From: Aliivibrio sp. 1S175
Lineage (GTDB): Bacteria; Pseudomonadota; Gammaproteobacteria; Enterobacterales; Vibrionaceae
Assembly (NCBI RefSeq): GCF_001690985.1
Contig: NZ_MAJS01000024.1
Location: 62,001 to 126,000, forward strand
Reading direction: 5' to 3'
DNA length: 64,000 bases
Position 1 is the stretch's first letter, and every line of letters begins with the position of its first letter. Under the pieces are notes generated by a model. That model was not told the DNA's origin and did not search any database. It saw only the letters and a program-made list of their open reading frames with translations. Positions 54,630-63,972 of the stretch are shown piece after piece. The position numbers and the translations under genes were made by a program.

Positions 54630-55823
54630 CTAGTTATATGCTCGGGCTAATGTACCTTTACCCTTACAGCTATAAACATCTGCGTTATTACACACAAAGA
54701 CCGATTGTCCCGCGTGTAATGTCGTTACCGAGTCATCACTTTCAATAATCACTTCCCCTTCTATACAAAAGAGAATTTCAGCACCACGAACATATTGTTC
54801 AGCACTCTCTTCAACCACTTCGATAATTTCAAAACCAAAATCATCAACAGGGATTGGGTAACTGTGTTTACGCTCTTTTTTTATCGGGTGTAAACGAATG
54901 TCATCAAATGGAATAGAATGGAACTCGGTATGAGAAATCAGCTCTTCAATGTCCATGTGTTTCGGCGTTAACCCTGCTCTTAGTACATTGTCAGAGTTCG
55001 CCATGATCTCTAATCCTGTGCCTTGAACATAAGCGTGTGGTGTTGCTGCGTGTAAAAACATCGCTTCACCCGGTTCAAGTTCAATCACATTCAACATTAA
55101 TGGCGAAAACAGCCCTATGTCGTCCGAGAACTCTTCACTAAATTCCGCAACCATACCAAACGCTTCACGCGCTACTTTGGTTTTGGCTTTAGTATCAGAG
55201 CCTTCAATCAATTGCGCTAATGCATCGGTTTTGTCTTTACCTGTCAAACTCATTACCGTAGTAAAGAAAGCTTGTAAGCTGCTGCTTGTTGGCGAGGCTT
55301 TTAATTGAGTGACCGCTTCTGATAATACGGAGACATTCGCTTGCTCAAAGATAGACACCATTTCAGCAATAGGACGAAAGCCATTCATTGCTCTATAAAA
55401 CGTCAGTGCATACACCAACTCTGGTTTGTGATTCGCGTCTTTGTAATTACGGTTAAACGCGCCCAGCTCTATACCTTGTTGGTTTTCTTTTTCAAAGCCT
55501 AACTTTGCATCGCTCAACTTTGGATGAACTTGCACCGATAATGGCTTATCTGCGGCTAATACTTTAAATAAATAAGGTAAATCACCAAAACGTTGATGCG
55601 TATAACGACCTAACGTTTCAATCGGATATTTTTTAATTAGCTCTGACAGCAACTCACCTGTTGCTTCCACTTTTGAGCAACCATTTGGGTGTGCGCCCAT
55701 CCAAATTTCTGCTTGAGGCAAGCCTTCTTGGTTCTCTATTCCAAACAATTGTTGGATAGAGGTTTGGCTGCCCCATGCGTAGTTTTGAATCACATTGTCG
55801 AGTTTAAATATGTTGGTTTGCAT
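54630..55823 (-). CDS. manA: Mannose-6-phosphate isomerase, type I
   Basis: 397 residues, close to E. coli ManA (391). NVIQNYAWGSQTSI opens the fold; zinc ligands include Q98 and H100 in SVQVHPKL, the Glu of NHKPELVYAL and the His of FLHAATPHAY. It interconverts mannose-6-phosphate and fructose-6-phosphate in the cytosol. It is the third gene after mngA and mngB, so it would channel mannose-6-phosphate released by MngB into glycolysis. The 93-base gap to mngB holds an eight-base inverted repeat (GTAAACCT at 55863-55870, AGGTTTAC at 55893-55900). Confidence 0.95.
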   Translation of the reverse strand: MQTNIFKLDNVIQNYAWGSQTSIQQLFGIENQEGLPQAEIWMGAHPNGCSKVEATGELLSELIKKYPIETLGRYTHQRFGDLPYLFKVLAADKPLSVQVHPKLSDAKLGFEKENQQGIELGAFNRNYKDANHKPELVYALTFYRAMNGFRPIAEMVSIFEQANVSVLSEAVTQLKASPTSSSLQAFFTTVMSLTGKDKTDALAQLIEGSDTKAKTKVAREAFGMVAEFSEEFSDDIGLFSPLMLNVIELEPGEAMFLHAATPHAYVQGTGLEIMANSDNVLRAGLTPKHMDIEELISHTEFHSIPFDDIRLHPIKKERKHSYPIPVDDFGFEIIEVVEESAEQYVRGAEILFCIEGEVIIESDDSVTTLHAGQSVFVCNNADVYSCKGKGTLARAYN

Positions 55824-55916
55824 TATATATGCCTACTACTCTAATGATGATGAAAAGTAATCGTAAACCTCCTCCCAAAACATGAAAGAAGAAGGTTTAC
55901 TTTCAAATGAAAAACC

Positions 55917-58556
55917 TTAGAAAGTCACTTTGAACGATTTAGCCTGACAAGGGGATATCAATCCAAATTGCTCTATCGGTGTTTGTACTTCTAATAATTC
56001 TTCATCCATTCTTACTTGATTCCAGAACATCACATCTTGAGAAAAACGAACATTATCTTCTAGTGATCCCGATTCCGCAGGGTTGTAGACTCTCAAAATT
56101 AATGCATCAGAATCTTCTGCTTTTTTCAGCACACTTAATACCGCGCCTTTTTTCTCTTTCTCTAATAAGCTGAACGTTAATGGTAGATTTTGCTCACCAA
56201 CATTAAGCTTCATTGCGTTGTATGGGATCTTGTTATAACACTGAATTGGGGTCACGTTATCACGCGCTTCTGCCATTACATTTGCATCAATGTGATTGCC
56301 AGCAAAACCAAACAATGCAAATTCACACACTATTTTTCCACGTGTTTGAGAATCTGGTGTTGGGATCTTAATACCCGATGGACGACCTGGACGAGTAAGT
56401 AAATTCTCTTTACCTAACACGCCAACGCCTCTAAATAACGTCAATGCTAACGTGTCACGCTGCTCACTATGTGAAGTAATCACTTCAAACTCACGCAGAC
56501 CATTGGTCATTACGGCCATGCCTGCGGTGCCATTTTCAAGCGCTGCGAAATTCATTAGCTGATAAATAGGGACTGGTGCTTCTTTCCACTTTTCTTCTTC
56601 CCATACTTCCATCGCAGGATCATTCGTTGGGCGAGTAATAACCCCAAATTGATTATCTGCAACAACGGTGTCGGTAACAAATTTCGTTGGAATTAACACT
56701 CGAACTCGGTGATCATCCGCTTGGTTATCCATCTCCATACGTACTTCAATACGACGAGAACCTTGCTTCAATACCACTTGGCAATCCATATCAACGAATG
56801 CATCTTGGTTTGAACGTGATTCACGCGCTTCTAAGTTAGTAGGCACTTGCATACGTAACTTGATTGAAGCAACTGACTGATAACCTTCATGTTTAATGCT
56901 TGTTTCTGCGGTAAACTCATCAGAGTGAATCAACCATTCTTCACGAGAAGGTGAATAATCGTATTCATCACCATCATCAGATCCATCCTCTAAACGCAAT
57001 ACTTGCTCAAACGTCTCTTTTGTTTCTTTATCGAAAATACTTAATGTGCCGTTGGTGTTCACATCAATGCGATAGAACTCATTTTCCATAAGGTAATCTT
57101 TTTGCGCTGCAACTTTTACACGCCCTTCTTCATTTGCCTGAATATGAAGGGTCGTAAAGCCCATTGCTGGTACCATTTGATTAATTTGAATGTCGTATTC
57201 AATAAACGGGTCGTAGTTTCCGTAATGCACAATTTGACGGTCAATTTTACCAGGGTCAATCTCGCGTTGGTCTTGAATGAAGTACTCAACTTGATTGCCT
57301 TCATCATCAAAAATAGAAAACTCTTGAGCACGAATAGTAATGGTAGTGTTAATCACTTCTTCACGAACGTAAGGCGATAAGTTGAAGAACGCCAATTTGT
57401 CACAGCCTTCACGAGCAGGCATGTGATCAACAATTTTACGCTTATAGAAATTGATTAAGTTAGTTGCCATGTCGTCAGCTAAAATGTAGCGGTTTAAAAT
57501 CTCAGCGTGAACCTTGTCAGAACAACAACAACCAATCGAGTCATGCGCATGGTTTTTCATGCTTTCTTTCCACATTTTCTCGATCAAACCGTGGTGATAT
57601 TCAAACCCTAATGTCCATGCGATAGACGCTAATGGCTCAAGAATATTGACGATTTTATTCTCAACTTCAGCATGAATAAGTTTAATGTCCATACGCGTTG
57701 AAGAAATACTGCGGTGAACACGCATGTACTTACCATCATTAAACTCGCCTTTAATGGTATCAAGTTGATCACGCATGCCTTCGATTTTTTCAAACACATC
57801 TTCAAAACGACTCATCATAAATTCACGATCAGGGTAAGCCGAACGCAATGTGTCCATCACTTCAAAAATGTTGTTTTGAATTGGCATTTGGTCGTGACCA
57901 TTTGGCAATAAAATGTCTTTGGTTACTGACGCATTTTCTAATACTTTAAAATAAGTATCTAGTCGGCTGCGTAGTGCTTCTTCATCTTCAGGTAAGTACT
58001 TACCAATCGCGTAGCCCAATGGCAATACTTGTGCCGTTACTTCACTGCCATCATTTGATTGCCATAAAAATTCTGTTTTATTTGTTCCGTGACGCTCAGA
58101 GCAACCACGCCAAAACATGGTTCTATCAATTCCAAATGCGTTATAAATCATTGGTAGTTGAGAACTCATCGAAAATGAGTCAGGTAAGTAACCAATTCTC
58201 ATTGGGTTACCTAATTCTAAACAATCTCGTAGACCATACATCATATTACGAACAATCGATTCGCCTGATACTTGCATCGTATCGGTTTGAGAATACCAAG
58301 GGCCAACAATCAATTTATCGGCTTGAACTAGCGCTTTTACTCGTTCTTTGTGTTCTGGTTTAATCGCAAAGTAATCTTCTAATAACGCAGTTTGACCATC
58401 TAATACGTAGTATTTGTAGTCTGGATCCGTTTCCAGACGGGTCATGATTTCTTCCATGTTATTAAGAAGAAGAATGCGAGACTCTTCTGTTGTGAAATAC
58501 CATTCACGATCCCAGTGCATGTGTGGAGTAATATGAACGCGTGATGTAGTAGTCAT
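55917..58556 (-). CDS. mngB: Alpha-mannosidase GH38 (mannosylglycerate hydrolase)
   Basis: 879 residues, like E. coli MngB (877). It opens with the zinc motif HMHWDREWY (H12, H14, D16), and D126 in IGYLPDSFS is the expected nucleophile/zinc ligand. [13 protein letters not shown] and [13 protein letters not shown] are further GH38 active-site segments. In E. coli it hydrolyses 2-O-(6-phospho-mannosyl)-glycerate to mannose-6-phosphate and glycerate in the cytosol. Context with a PTS transporter, manA and an MngR-type regulator supports that role, although other alpha-mannosides cannot be excluded. Confidence 0.93.
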   Translation of the reverse strand: MTTTSRVHITPHMHWDREWYFTTEESRILLLNNMEEIMTRLETDPDYKYYVLDGQTALLEDYFAIKPEHKERVKALVQADKLIVGPWYSQTDTMQVSGESIVRNMMYGLRDCLELGNPMRIGYLPDSFSMSSQLPMIYNAFGIDRTMFWRGCSERHGTNKTEFLWQSNDGSEVTAQVLPLGYAIGKYLPEDEEALRSRLDTYFKVLENASVTKDILLPNGHDQMPIQNNIFEVMDTLRSAYPDREFMMSRFEDVFEKIEGMRDQLDTIKGEFNDGKYMRVHRSISSTRMDIKLIHAEVENKIVNILEPLASIAWTLGFEYHHGLIEKMWKESMKNHAHDSIGCCCSDKVHAEILNRYILADDMATNLINFYKRKIVDHMPAREGCDKLAFFNLSPYVREEVINTTITIRAQEFSIFDDEGNQVEYFIQDQREIDPGKIDRQIVHYGNYDPFIEYDIQINQMVPAMGFTTLHIQANEEGRVKVAAQKDYLMENEFYRIDVNTNGTLSIFDKETKETFEQVLRLEDGSDDGDEYDYSPSREEWLIHSDEFTAETSIKHEGYQSVASIKLRMQVPTNLEARESRSNQDAFVDMDCQVVLKQGSRRIEVRMEMDNQADDHRVRVLIPTKFVTDTVVADNQFGVITRPTNDPAMEVWEEEKWKEAPVPIYQLMNFAALENGTAGMAVMTNGLREFEVITSHSEQRDTLALTLFRGVGVLGKENLLTRPGRPSGIKIPTPDSQTRGKIVCEFALFGFAGNHIDANVMAEARDNVTPIQCYNKIPYNAMKLNVGEQNLPLTFSLLEKEKKGAVLSVLKKAEDSDALILRVYNPAESGSLEDNVRFSQDVMFWNQVRMDEELLEVQTPIEQFGLISPCQAKSFKVTF

Positions 58557-58634
58557 AATTTTTTACCTGATTTTCTCGCCGCTTTACAGCCGCAATAATG
58601 AAATTAATGTCGTTTAAATAAATCGAGTGTGGAG

Positions 58635-58727
58635 CCTCTCTCATTTAAAACCCCATGATGTATCGATAACCTAGGAGGTTTAGATGAGAGGAGTATCGAG
58701 AAACTTTAGGGGGAAACCCGATACTCC
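58635..58727 (-). promoter_or_regulatory. Paired stem-loops between mngA and mngB
   Basis: GGAGTATCG (58690-58698) pairs with CGATACTCC (58719-58727) across 20 bases. Next to it CCTCTCTCATTTAAAACC (58635-58652) can pair imperfectly with GGTTTAGATGAGAGG (58677-58691). The two structures share two bases (58690-58691). They fill most of the 184-base intercistronic space and may stabilise or attenuate the message. Confidence 0.5.
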
Positions 58728-58740
58728 AATCGTTTTATTG

Positions 58741-60699
58741 TTAGTTCTGAGTTGCTGCTGTTACTTTTTCAGATTTTTGCAATTCAAGCTTTCCCTTCTT
58801 TACTGCGTGGCCTCTCCACATAATAAGAATTGATGTTGAAATCACCGTCCCAACCAGAGCTGCGCCTAGCCAAACAGCTGCTGCCATGAATGACCCCATA
58901 CCACCATCTTGCAATAAGAAGAGCGAGAAGATGCCTGCTCCTGGTGTAGATAAACCAACACCTGCGGCACCAACCATTGCACCCGTTACAATCGAACCCA
59001 CAAGGAATGAACCGATAACACGAATTGGATCTTCAATCGCCATTGGAATCGCACCTTCAGTAATACCTGCAAGGCCAAGTAGCCATGTTGATTTACCCGT
59101 TTCGATTTCAAAATCTTTGAACAAACGAGGCGCTATCATGGTTGACGCCGTTACCGTAAAGGCTGATACCATTTTTACTGAACCGAAGATGGCGTAAGGA
59201 CCATAAACACCGTTCGCCATTGCACCTAAACAGAAGGCGTAAGCGGCTTTGTTGACAGGACCACCTAAGTCGAATGAAACGAAACACCCTAGTACCGCAC
59301 CAAGTAAGATGGCATTAGTACCTGACAAACCGTTTAGCCAATCCGTTAAACCTTGGTTTAAAAACGCAACTGGCTTACCAATAACGAATAACATTAAACT
59401 ACCAACGACCAAAGTACCGATCACAGGATAAAGATAAAACGTAAGGAAACCGTTGAATGCAGGGGCTAGGCGAATATTTTCTTTCACCCAACGCATGACA
59501 TAGCCAGCTAATAAACCACCAACAACACCACCAAGGAAACCCGCACCAATCAAGTTAGCCGCAAGACCCGCAGCAAAACCTGGACCTAACGCCGGTTTAT
59601 CTGCAAGGGAGTAAGCCGTGTACGCTGCCAGTACTGGAACCATTAGCGTACCAAGCAAGCCACCACCTAATTTACGGTACATCCATAACCATGAACCATC
59701 TGTCGCGTACAGTTCTTGTAAGTCAAAAATTTGAGCAATAAGAACAGCAACCGCAAGCACTGTACCGCCAGCGATGATCAATGGTACGGCAAACGAAATA
59801 CCGCTTAGTAGGGCTTGTTTTAATTCTGTTTTCAGTGGTAATTTTTTAGGTTTGTCGTCTGTTGCTTCCACAAAATCGGCAGAACGCCCTTTTTTACCTT
59901 CTTCTATCGCGTCATTAAGAATGCGTTCTGCATGACGAATAGGCTCTGCTACTGGCGTTTCAACTCGTGGAATGCCTTTAAATCGCTCAACGTCTTTAAT
60001 CGCAACTTCCGCTGCAAAAACACACGCGACGGCTTTATTTAGTTGCTCGGCAGTAATACGATCTTCAATACCATTTGCACCTTGTTTTTCAACATGGACG
60101 TTATAACCAAGTTTTTTCCCTGCTTTTTCAAGGTATTCCGCAGCCATATACGTGTGTGCAATGCCTGCAGGGCACGCAGTTACACATACAATTGTTGGCG
60201 CATTTGTATCTAAGTTGTATGATTCAGTGTCTTTTTCTTTATGCCCATCAAACAGAGAAAAAATCTCTTCTGCTGTGGTGGCATTTAATACGGCTTCACG
60301 AACATCATCATCCACTAAGGTTGTGGTTAATTCCGTCAGTAAATGCATGTGGGTAGAACCCGCTTCTGCATTAGGGATCGCAATTAAGAAAATAAGGTTT
60401 ACGTCTTCGTCCTCATCTTCATCAACGCCTTTCCACTTTAGATCTCGCGTTAAGGTTGCAACAGCAAATGCGGCTTCTTTTACCGCATCTGTTTTACCGT
60501 GAGGTACTGCTAACCCTTCACCTAACGCGGTTGGGCCTTCTGCTTCACGAGCAAATACAGCCTCTAAATATTCATCTTTATTATGTAACTTGCCTTGTTG
60601 TTCTAATTGGTCAGCAAGTGCATAAATCGCTTCTTCTCTGCTATTAAATGTCGTCTGCAGATTAATGAGCGACTTATTTGTAAGAGTAGTCAGTTTCAT
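58741..60699 (-). CDS. mngA: PTS EIIABC transporter, fructose/mannosylglycerate type
   Basis: 652 residues (E. coli MngA 658). Domain order A-B-C: IIA with phospho-H67 in LAVPHGKTD, IIB with phospho-C176 in VTACPAGIAHTYMAAE, and IIC with about ten membrane helices (from about 295) including GAIPMAIEDP. An acidic run of Asp/Glu occurs at 92-99. It takes up and phosphorylates its sugar, probably 2-O-alpha-mannosyl-D-glycerate given mngB and mngR. A CRP site and a -10-like TATTAT lie upstream. Confidence 0.92.
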   Translation of the reverse strand: MKLTTLTNKSLINLQTTFNSREEAIYALADQLEQQGKLHNKDEYLEAVFAREAEGPTALGEGLAVPHGKTDAVKEAAFAVATLTRDLKWKGVDEDEDEDVNLIFLIAIPNAEAGSTHMHLLTELTTTLVDDDVREAVLNATTAEEIFSLFDGHKEKDTESYNLDTNAPTIVCVTACPAGIAHTYMAAEYLEKAGKKLGYNVHVEKQGANGIEDRITAEQLNKAVACVFAAEVAIKDVERFKGIPRVETPVAEPIRHAERILNDAIEEGKKGRSADFVEATDDKPKKLPLKTELKQALLSGISFAVPLIIAGGTVLAVAVLIAQIFDLQELYATDGSWLWMYRKLGGGLLGTLMVPVLAAYTAYSLADKPALGPGFAAGLAANLIGAGFLGGVVGGLLAGYVMRWVKENIRLAPAFNGFLTFYLYPVIGTLVVGSLMLFVIGKPVAFLNQGLTDWLNGLSGTNAILLGAVLGCFVSFDLGGPVNKAAYAFCLGAMANGVYGPYAIFGSVKMVSAFTVTASTMIAPRLFKDFEIETGKSTWLLGLAGITEGAIPMAIEDPIRVIGSFLVGSIVTGAMVGAAGVGLSTPGAGIFSLFLLQDGGMGSFMAAAVWLGAALVGTVISTSILIMWRGHAVKKGKLELQKSEKVTAATQN

Positions 60700-60749
60700 A
60701 ACCTTTGTCCCATGTCACGAATGAGTGTTTGTATTTGGTAACTGAGACA

Positions 60750-60755
60750 ATAATA
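60750..60755 (-). promoter_or_regulatory. -10 candidate of the mngA promoter
   Basis: TATTAT on the minus strand would place the start near 60743, putting the CRP site centre at about -40.5, close to the -41.5 of class II CRP promoters. Confidence 0.4.
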
Positions 60756-60760
60756 CCTTT

Positions 60761-60821
60761 TTAATACAACTTATCTGTGATGACTATCACAACCACCACA
60801 ACCTGTATTAAATATGTATTA
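60761..60821. promoter_or_regulatory. TGTATTA repeats, candidate MngR operators
   Basis: TTAATACA (60761-60768) and TGTATTAA (60804-60811) are inverted around the CRP site, and a third TGTATTA lies at 60815-60821. Position between divergent mngR and mngA suggests MngR binding; the E. coli site was not used for comparison. Confidence 0.4.
60776..60791. promoter_or_regulatory. CRP-binding site between mngA and mngR
   Basis: TGTGATGACTATCACA carries both perfect half-sites TGTGA and TCACA with the standard six-base spacer. It implies cAMP-CRP activation of mannosylglycerate catabolism. Confidence 0.82.
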
Positions 60822-60842
60822 GAATCAAATTGGCATTAAAAC

Positions 60843-60870
60843 TTGTCTTATTACCTTTTATTCGTATGAT
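60843..60870 (+). promoter_or_regulatory. Promoter candidate for mngR
   Basis: TTGTCT (60843-60848), a 16-base spacer and TATGAT (60865-60870, five of six matches) precede mngR by 45 bases. Confidence 0.5.
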
Positions 60871-60915
60871 ACAAGTTAGTGTAGACAATTTTTACAGTAA
60901 AATTACGAGGTTTTA

Positions 60916-61629
60916 ATGGCAAGGCTCCCAATGTATCGTCAAATTGCTGATGCTATCCGAGAGAAGATCAGCCAAGGCGAATATAAAGTCGGTGAAGCAC
61001 TTCCAAGTGAAGCGCAATTACGAGAACTGTTTTCTGTTAGTCGAGTGACTATCCGTCAGGCATTAAAACTATTAATAGAAAATGATGAGCTCGAAAGTGT
61101 GCAAGGCAGCGGCACTTACGTAAAAGAGAACAAGGTAAATTACGATATTTACCAACAATCGAGCTTTCAAGAAAAGTGGGCACATTTAGATGTGGCAACC
61201 CACAGCGATGTATTGGCGTTTGAAATCCAAAAAGCATCACTCGTAATGGCTGAGCATTTAGACATAGCAGAGAATGAACACATGTTTTACGTAAAGCGTG
61301 TGCGTTATATTGATAACAATCCGATTGCTGTCGAAGAAACGTGGTTACCTGTTGCTCTCTTCCCGGATCTGTCTTACCAAGTCATGCAACAATCTAAATA
61401 CGATTTTATTGAGAACACGAAAGGATTAACGATTGATCGCAGTGAGCAAGAACTAGTACCAATTCTGCCAAGTAAAGATATTGCCGATTATCTGAATACG
61501 GAAGAAGGCGTGCCTATTATTGAAAAACGCAGCCGAGGCTATTTAAAGGGTGGCATCGTTTTTGAATACAGCCGTAACTTTATCTCGCCAAGAGATTACA
61601 AATTTACCTTAGTTGCAAAACGTCACTGA
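60916..61629 (+). CDS. mngR: GntR/HutC-family regulator of mannosylglycerate utilisation
   Basis: 237 residues. N-terminal winged helix: ADAIREKISQGEYKVGEALPSEAQLRELFSVSRVTIRQALKLL (about 9-52), then GSGTYVKE, and a UTRA effector domain (about 85-232) ending YSRNFISPRDYKF. It is divergent from mngA, as in E. coli where MngR represses mngAB. The effector is presumably mannosylglycerate or its phosphate. A small ORF follows after 14 bases. Confidence 0.9.
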   Translation: MARLPMYRQIADAIREKISQGEYKVGEALPSEAQLRELFSVSRVTIRQALKLLIENDELESVQGSGTYVKENKVNYDIYQQSSFQEKWAHLDVATHSDVLAFEIQKASLVMAEHLDIAENEHMFYVKRVRYIDNNPIAVEETWLPVALFPDLSYQVMQQSKYDFIENTKGLTIDRSEQELVPILPSKDIADYLNTEEGVPIIEKRSRGYLKGGIVFEYSRNFISPRDYKFTLVAKRH

Positions 61630-61643
61630 TAAAAAGGACAGTT

Positions 61644-61868
61644 ATGAATATCCCTAATGTTGGTTTTAATCACGACAAAAGCAATAATACTGAATTAGAG
61701 ATCATCGAACTGTCTTCTTTGTATGAAAGAACCTCCCTCTCTCATGATCCAGAAGCTCCGCACCGCGTCCGCCTAGATAACGGCAAGATCGTAGAACATT
61801 GGGACACGGTTGAAGCCATTCCTGAAAAAACAGAATGGAAAAACACTAACGGAAAATTTGGATTTTAA
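61644..61868 (+). CDS. 74-residue protein with a SnoaL-like C-terminal remnant
   Basis: A good ribosome binding site (AAAAAGGACAG) precedes the ATG, 14 bases after mngR. Residues about 36-74 (PHRVRLDNGKIVEHWDTVEA then IPEKTEWKNTNGKFGF) look like the C-terminal end of SnoaL/NTF2-like proteins, which are normally about 130 residues. The first 35 residues show no such likeness. It is therefore probably a truncated gene fused to new upstream sequence, or a short domain kept in use. Function unknown. Confidence 0.6.
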   Translation: MNIPNVGFNHDKSNNTELEIIELSSLYERTSLSHDPEAPHRVRLDNGKIVEHWDTVEAIPEKTEWKNTNGKFGF

Positions 61869-61905
61869 TCAAGATAGCTAGCCAATAAAAAGCCTCAATT
61901 TAAAG

Positions 61906-61935
61906 GATGAAAGAGCCTCTCTTTCATCTTTTTTT
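61906..61935 (+). terminator. Intrinsic terminator after mngR and the 74-residue ORF
   Basis: GATGAAAGAG (61906-61915) pairs perfectly with CTCTTTCATC (61919-61928) with a three-base loop and is followed by T7. Confidence 0.9.
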
Positions 61936-62064
61936 ATGATTAAAATGGACCAATAACAAAATTTACTGGTTAATTAAATTTAAACACTCGTTTTACATTA
62001 TTAAATTTAACTAAACTAGAAAAGCAGATAACCTCTTTTTACTGACTATTTAAGAGGATTTGTT

Positions 62065-62217
62065 ATGTGCGATTTAAATGAAGATTTTGAAGACTTAGAA
62101 ATCAACTTCACCCCATCAGAAATTAGAATGCTCGGCTGGGATGACAAAGAATGGATCATCGAAAGTATTACTTTTATAGCATCAATCTGCATGATTATTT
62201 ATTTCTTTCTTTTCTGA
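62065..62217 (+). CDS. Small tail-anchored membrane peptide, 50 residues
   Basis: An ATG with TAAGAGGA eight bases upstream opens a 50-codon frame: MCDLNEDFEDLEINFTPSEI, a soluble acidic half, then a hydrophobic end SITFIASICMIIYFFLF that can span the membrane once. The gene lies between the terminator at 61906-61935 and the uhpT leader, so it is probably its own unit. No family recognised; the strong ribosome binding site and clean topology argue that it is translated. Confidence 0.65.
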   Translation: MCDLNEDFEDLEINFTPSEIRMLGWDDKEWIIESITFIASICMIIYFFLF

Positions 62218-62577
62218 ATTTAACCATCAAATTCAATATTTTAAATTATAAAACATTCCCCTAATAGAACCATTATATGTTCTTTGAACAATTGAATTTG
62301 ATGTTATTCAACTTAAATATTGACGATTTTCCATTTAATAAATAACCAACTAACTCACGTTAACGGCTTCATTTCCTTTTTATGCCCAACAATGTGACTC
62401 TTTTCACGCTTTCTATACAGCTTGTTAATTTCTAAGAATTTTTCCTAGTCATTCTAAGACCCTCTCTCATGCAAGCTCCCTTCCTACTCTCTACTATTTC
62501 AATCAATCCAATATATAAAGAGCGCATTGAGAGTTAACCCCTCATGCATACCCTCATACATTATAAGAGAGTTCACA
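62218..62577 (+). other. Leader region of uhpT
   Basis: 360 bases without a gene. It holds the CRP-like site at 62391-62410. An in-frame extension upstream to 62527 exists, but the ATG at 62578 is the true start (see uhpT). No UhpA site was recognised. Confidence 0.5.
62391..62410. promoter_or_regulatory. CRP-binding site candidate upstream of uhpT
   Basis: AATGTGACTCTTTTCACGCT has TGTGA and TCACG around a six-base spacer, one mismatch from the ideal core. E. coli uhpT is also CRP-activated from far upstream. Confidence 0.65.
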
Positions 62578-63972
62578 ATGTTAAAGTTCCTAGAACAGGT
62601 TAGAAAACCGACACTAGATCTTCCGGTAGAAGTCAGAAGAAAGATGTGGTTTAAACCTTTCCTACAATCTTACTTGGTCGTGTTTATTGGTTATCTAACC
62701 ATGTATCTGATTCGTAAAAACTTCAATGTCGCACAAAACGACATGATTTCAACTTACGGATTGTCGATGACAGAACTTGGCTTAATTGGTCTTGGTTTTT
62801 CAATCACTTACGGTATTGGTAAAACGGTTGTTTCCTATTATGCCGATGGGAAAAATACCAAACAATTTTTGCCTTTCATGCTTATTCTTTCGGGCTTAGC
62901 TATGCTAGGTTTCAGCTTCAGTATGGGCGGCGGCAGTGCTAGCTTATTCATGATGATAGCCTTTTACGCTCTCAGCGGTTTCTTCCAAAGTACGGGTGGC
63001 CCTTCAAGCTATTCCACCATCACTAAATGGACACCACGTAATAAACGCGGGTCATATTTAGGCTTGTGGAACATGTCTCATAATGTGGGTGGTGCAGGTG
63101 CTGCTGGTGTCGCTTTATTTGGTGCTAACTATTTTTTTGATGGCAACGTTATCGGCATGTTCGTCTTCCCTTCTATCATCGCGATCATCGTTGGTTTTAT
63201 TGGAATGCGTTTTGGTAATGACTCACCGGAAGCTTACGGTCTAGGTACAGTAGAAGAGCTTTTTGACGAAGAAATCAGTGAAGAAGATACGATCGCTGAA
63301 GAAAACCACATGACGAAAAAAGAGATCTTTGTTGAGTACGTACTTAAAAACAAAGTGATCTGGTTACTCTGCTTCGCTAACATTTTCTTATACATTGTTC
63401 GTATTGGTATCGACCAATGGTCAACGGTTTACGCATACCAAGAGCTTGGCCTATCAAAAGAAACGGCGATTACAGGTTTCACGTTGTTTGAAGTCGGAGC
63501 ACTTGTTGGTACGCTAATGTGGGGTTATTTATCCGATCTCGCGAATGGTCGTCGTGCTTTGGTGGCTTGTGTGTCTCTTGGTTTAATCATTGTATCGCTT
63601 GAGTTCTACCAAAATGCAACCAGCGAATTCATGTACCTTGGTTCACTCTTTATTCTTGGTTTCTTAGTGTTTGGTCCTCAACTATTGATTGGTGTTGCTG
63701 CGGTTGGTTTTGTTCCGAAAAAAGCAATCAGTGTTGCCGACGGCGTTAAAGGTACTTTCGCTTATCTAATTGGTGACAGCTTTGCAAAACTAGGTCTTGG
63801 TATGATTGCCGATGGTACACCTATCTTTGGCTTAACGGGCTGGGAAGGTACTTTCGCCGCATTAGATACCTCCGCCGCGATTTGTATTGTCTTACTTCTT
63901 TTCGTTGCTATCGCTGAAGAGAAAAAGATCCGCCACGCTAAAAAACTGCACTTAGCTGCAAACCAAGCGTAA
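62578..63972 (+). CDS. uhpT: Hexose-6-phosphate:phosphate antiporter
   Basis: 464 residues from the ATG at 62578, chosen because [20 protein letters not shown] aligns directly with E. coli UhpT (463 residues) and AAGAGAG stands seven bases upstream. Twelve helices; [31 protein letters not shown] and [24 protein letters not shown] are near-identical to the E. coli protein as remembered. It exchanges external glucose-6-phosphate or related esters for internal phosphate. In E. coli it is induced through UhpABC; those genes are not in this window. The CRP-like site upstream suggests catabolite control. Confidence 0.95.
   Translation: MLKFLEQVRKPTLDLPVEVRRKMWFKPFLQSYLVVFIGYLTMYLIRKNFNVAQNDMISTYGLSMTELGLIGLGFSITYGIGKTVVSYYADGKNTKQFLPFMLILSGLAMLGFSFSMGGGSASLFMMIAFYALSGFFQSTGGPSSYSTITKWTPRNKRGSYLGLWNMSHNVGGAGAAGVALFGANYFFDGNVIGMFVFPSIIAIIVGFIGMRFGNDSPEAYGLGTVEELFDEEISEEDTIAEENHMTKKEIFVEYVLKNKVIWLLCFANIFLYIVRIGIDQWSTVYAYQELGLSKETAITGFTLFEVGALVGTLMWGYLSDLANGRRALVACVSLGLIIVSLEFYQNATSEFMYLGSLFILGFLVFGPQLLIGVAAVGFVPKKAISVADGVKGTFAYLIGDSFAKLGLGMIADGTPIFGLTGWEGTFAALDTSAAICIVLLLFVAIAEEKKIRHAKKLHLAANQA

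Noticed and set aside
55840-55890. 15-codon minus-strand ORF (MFWEEVYDYFSSSLE) between mngB and manA
   Set aside because: No ribosome binding site before its ATG and overlaps an inverted repeat; too short to support.
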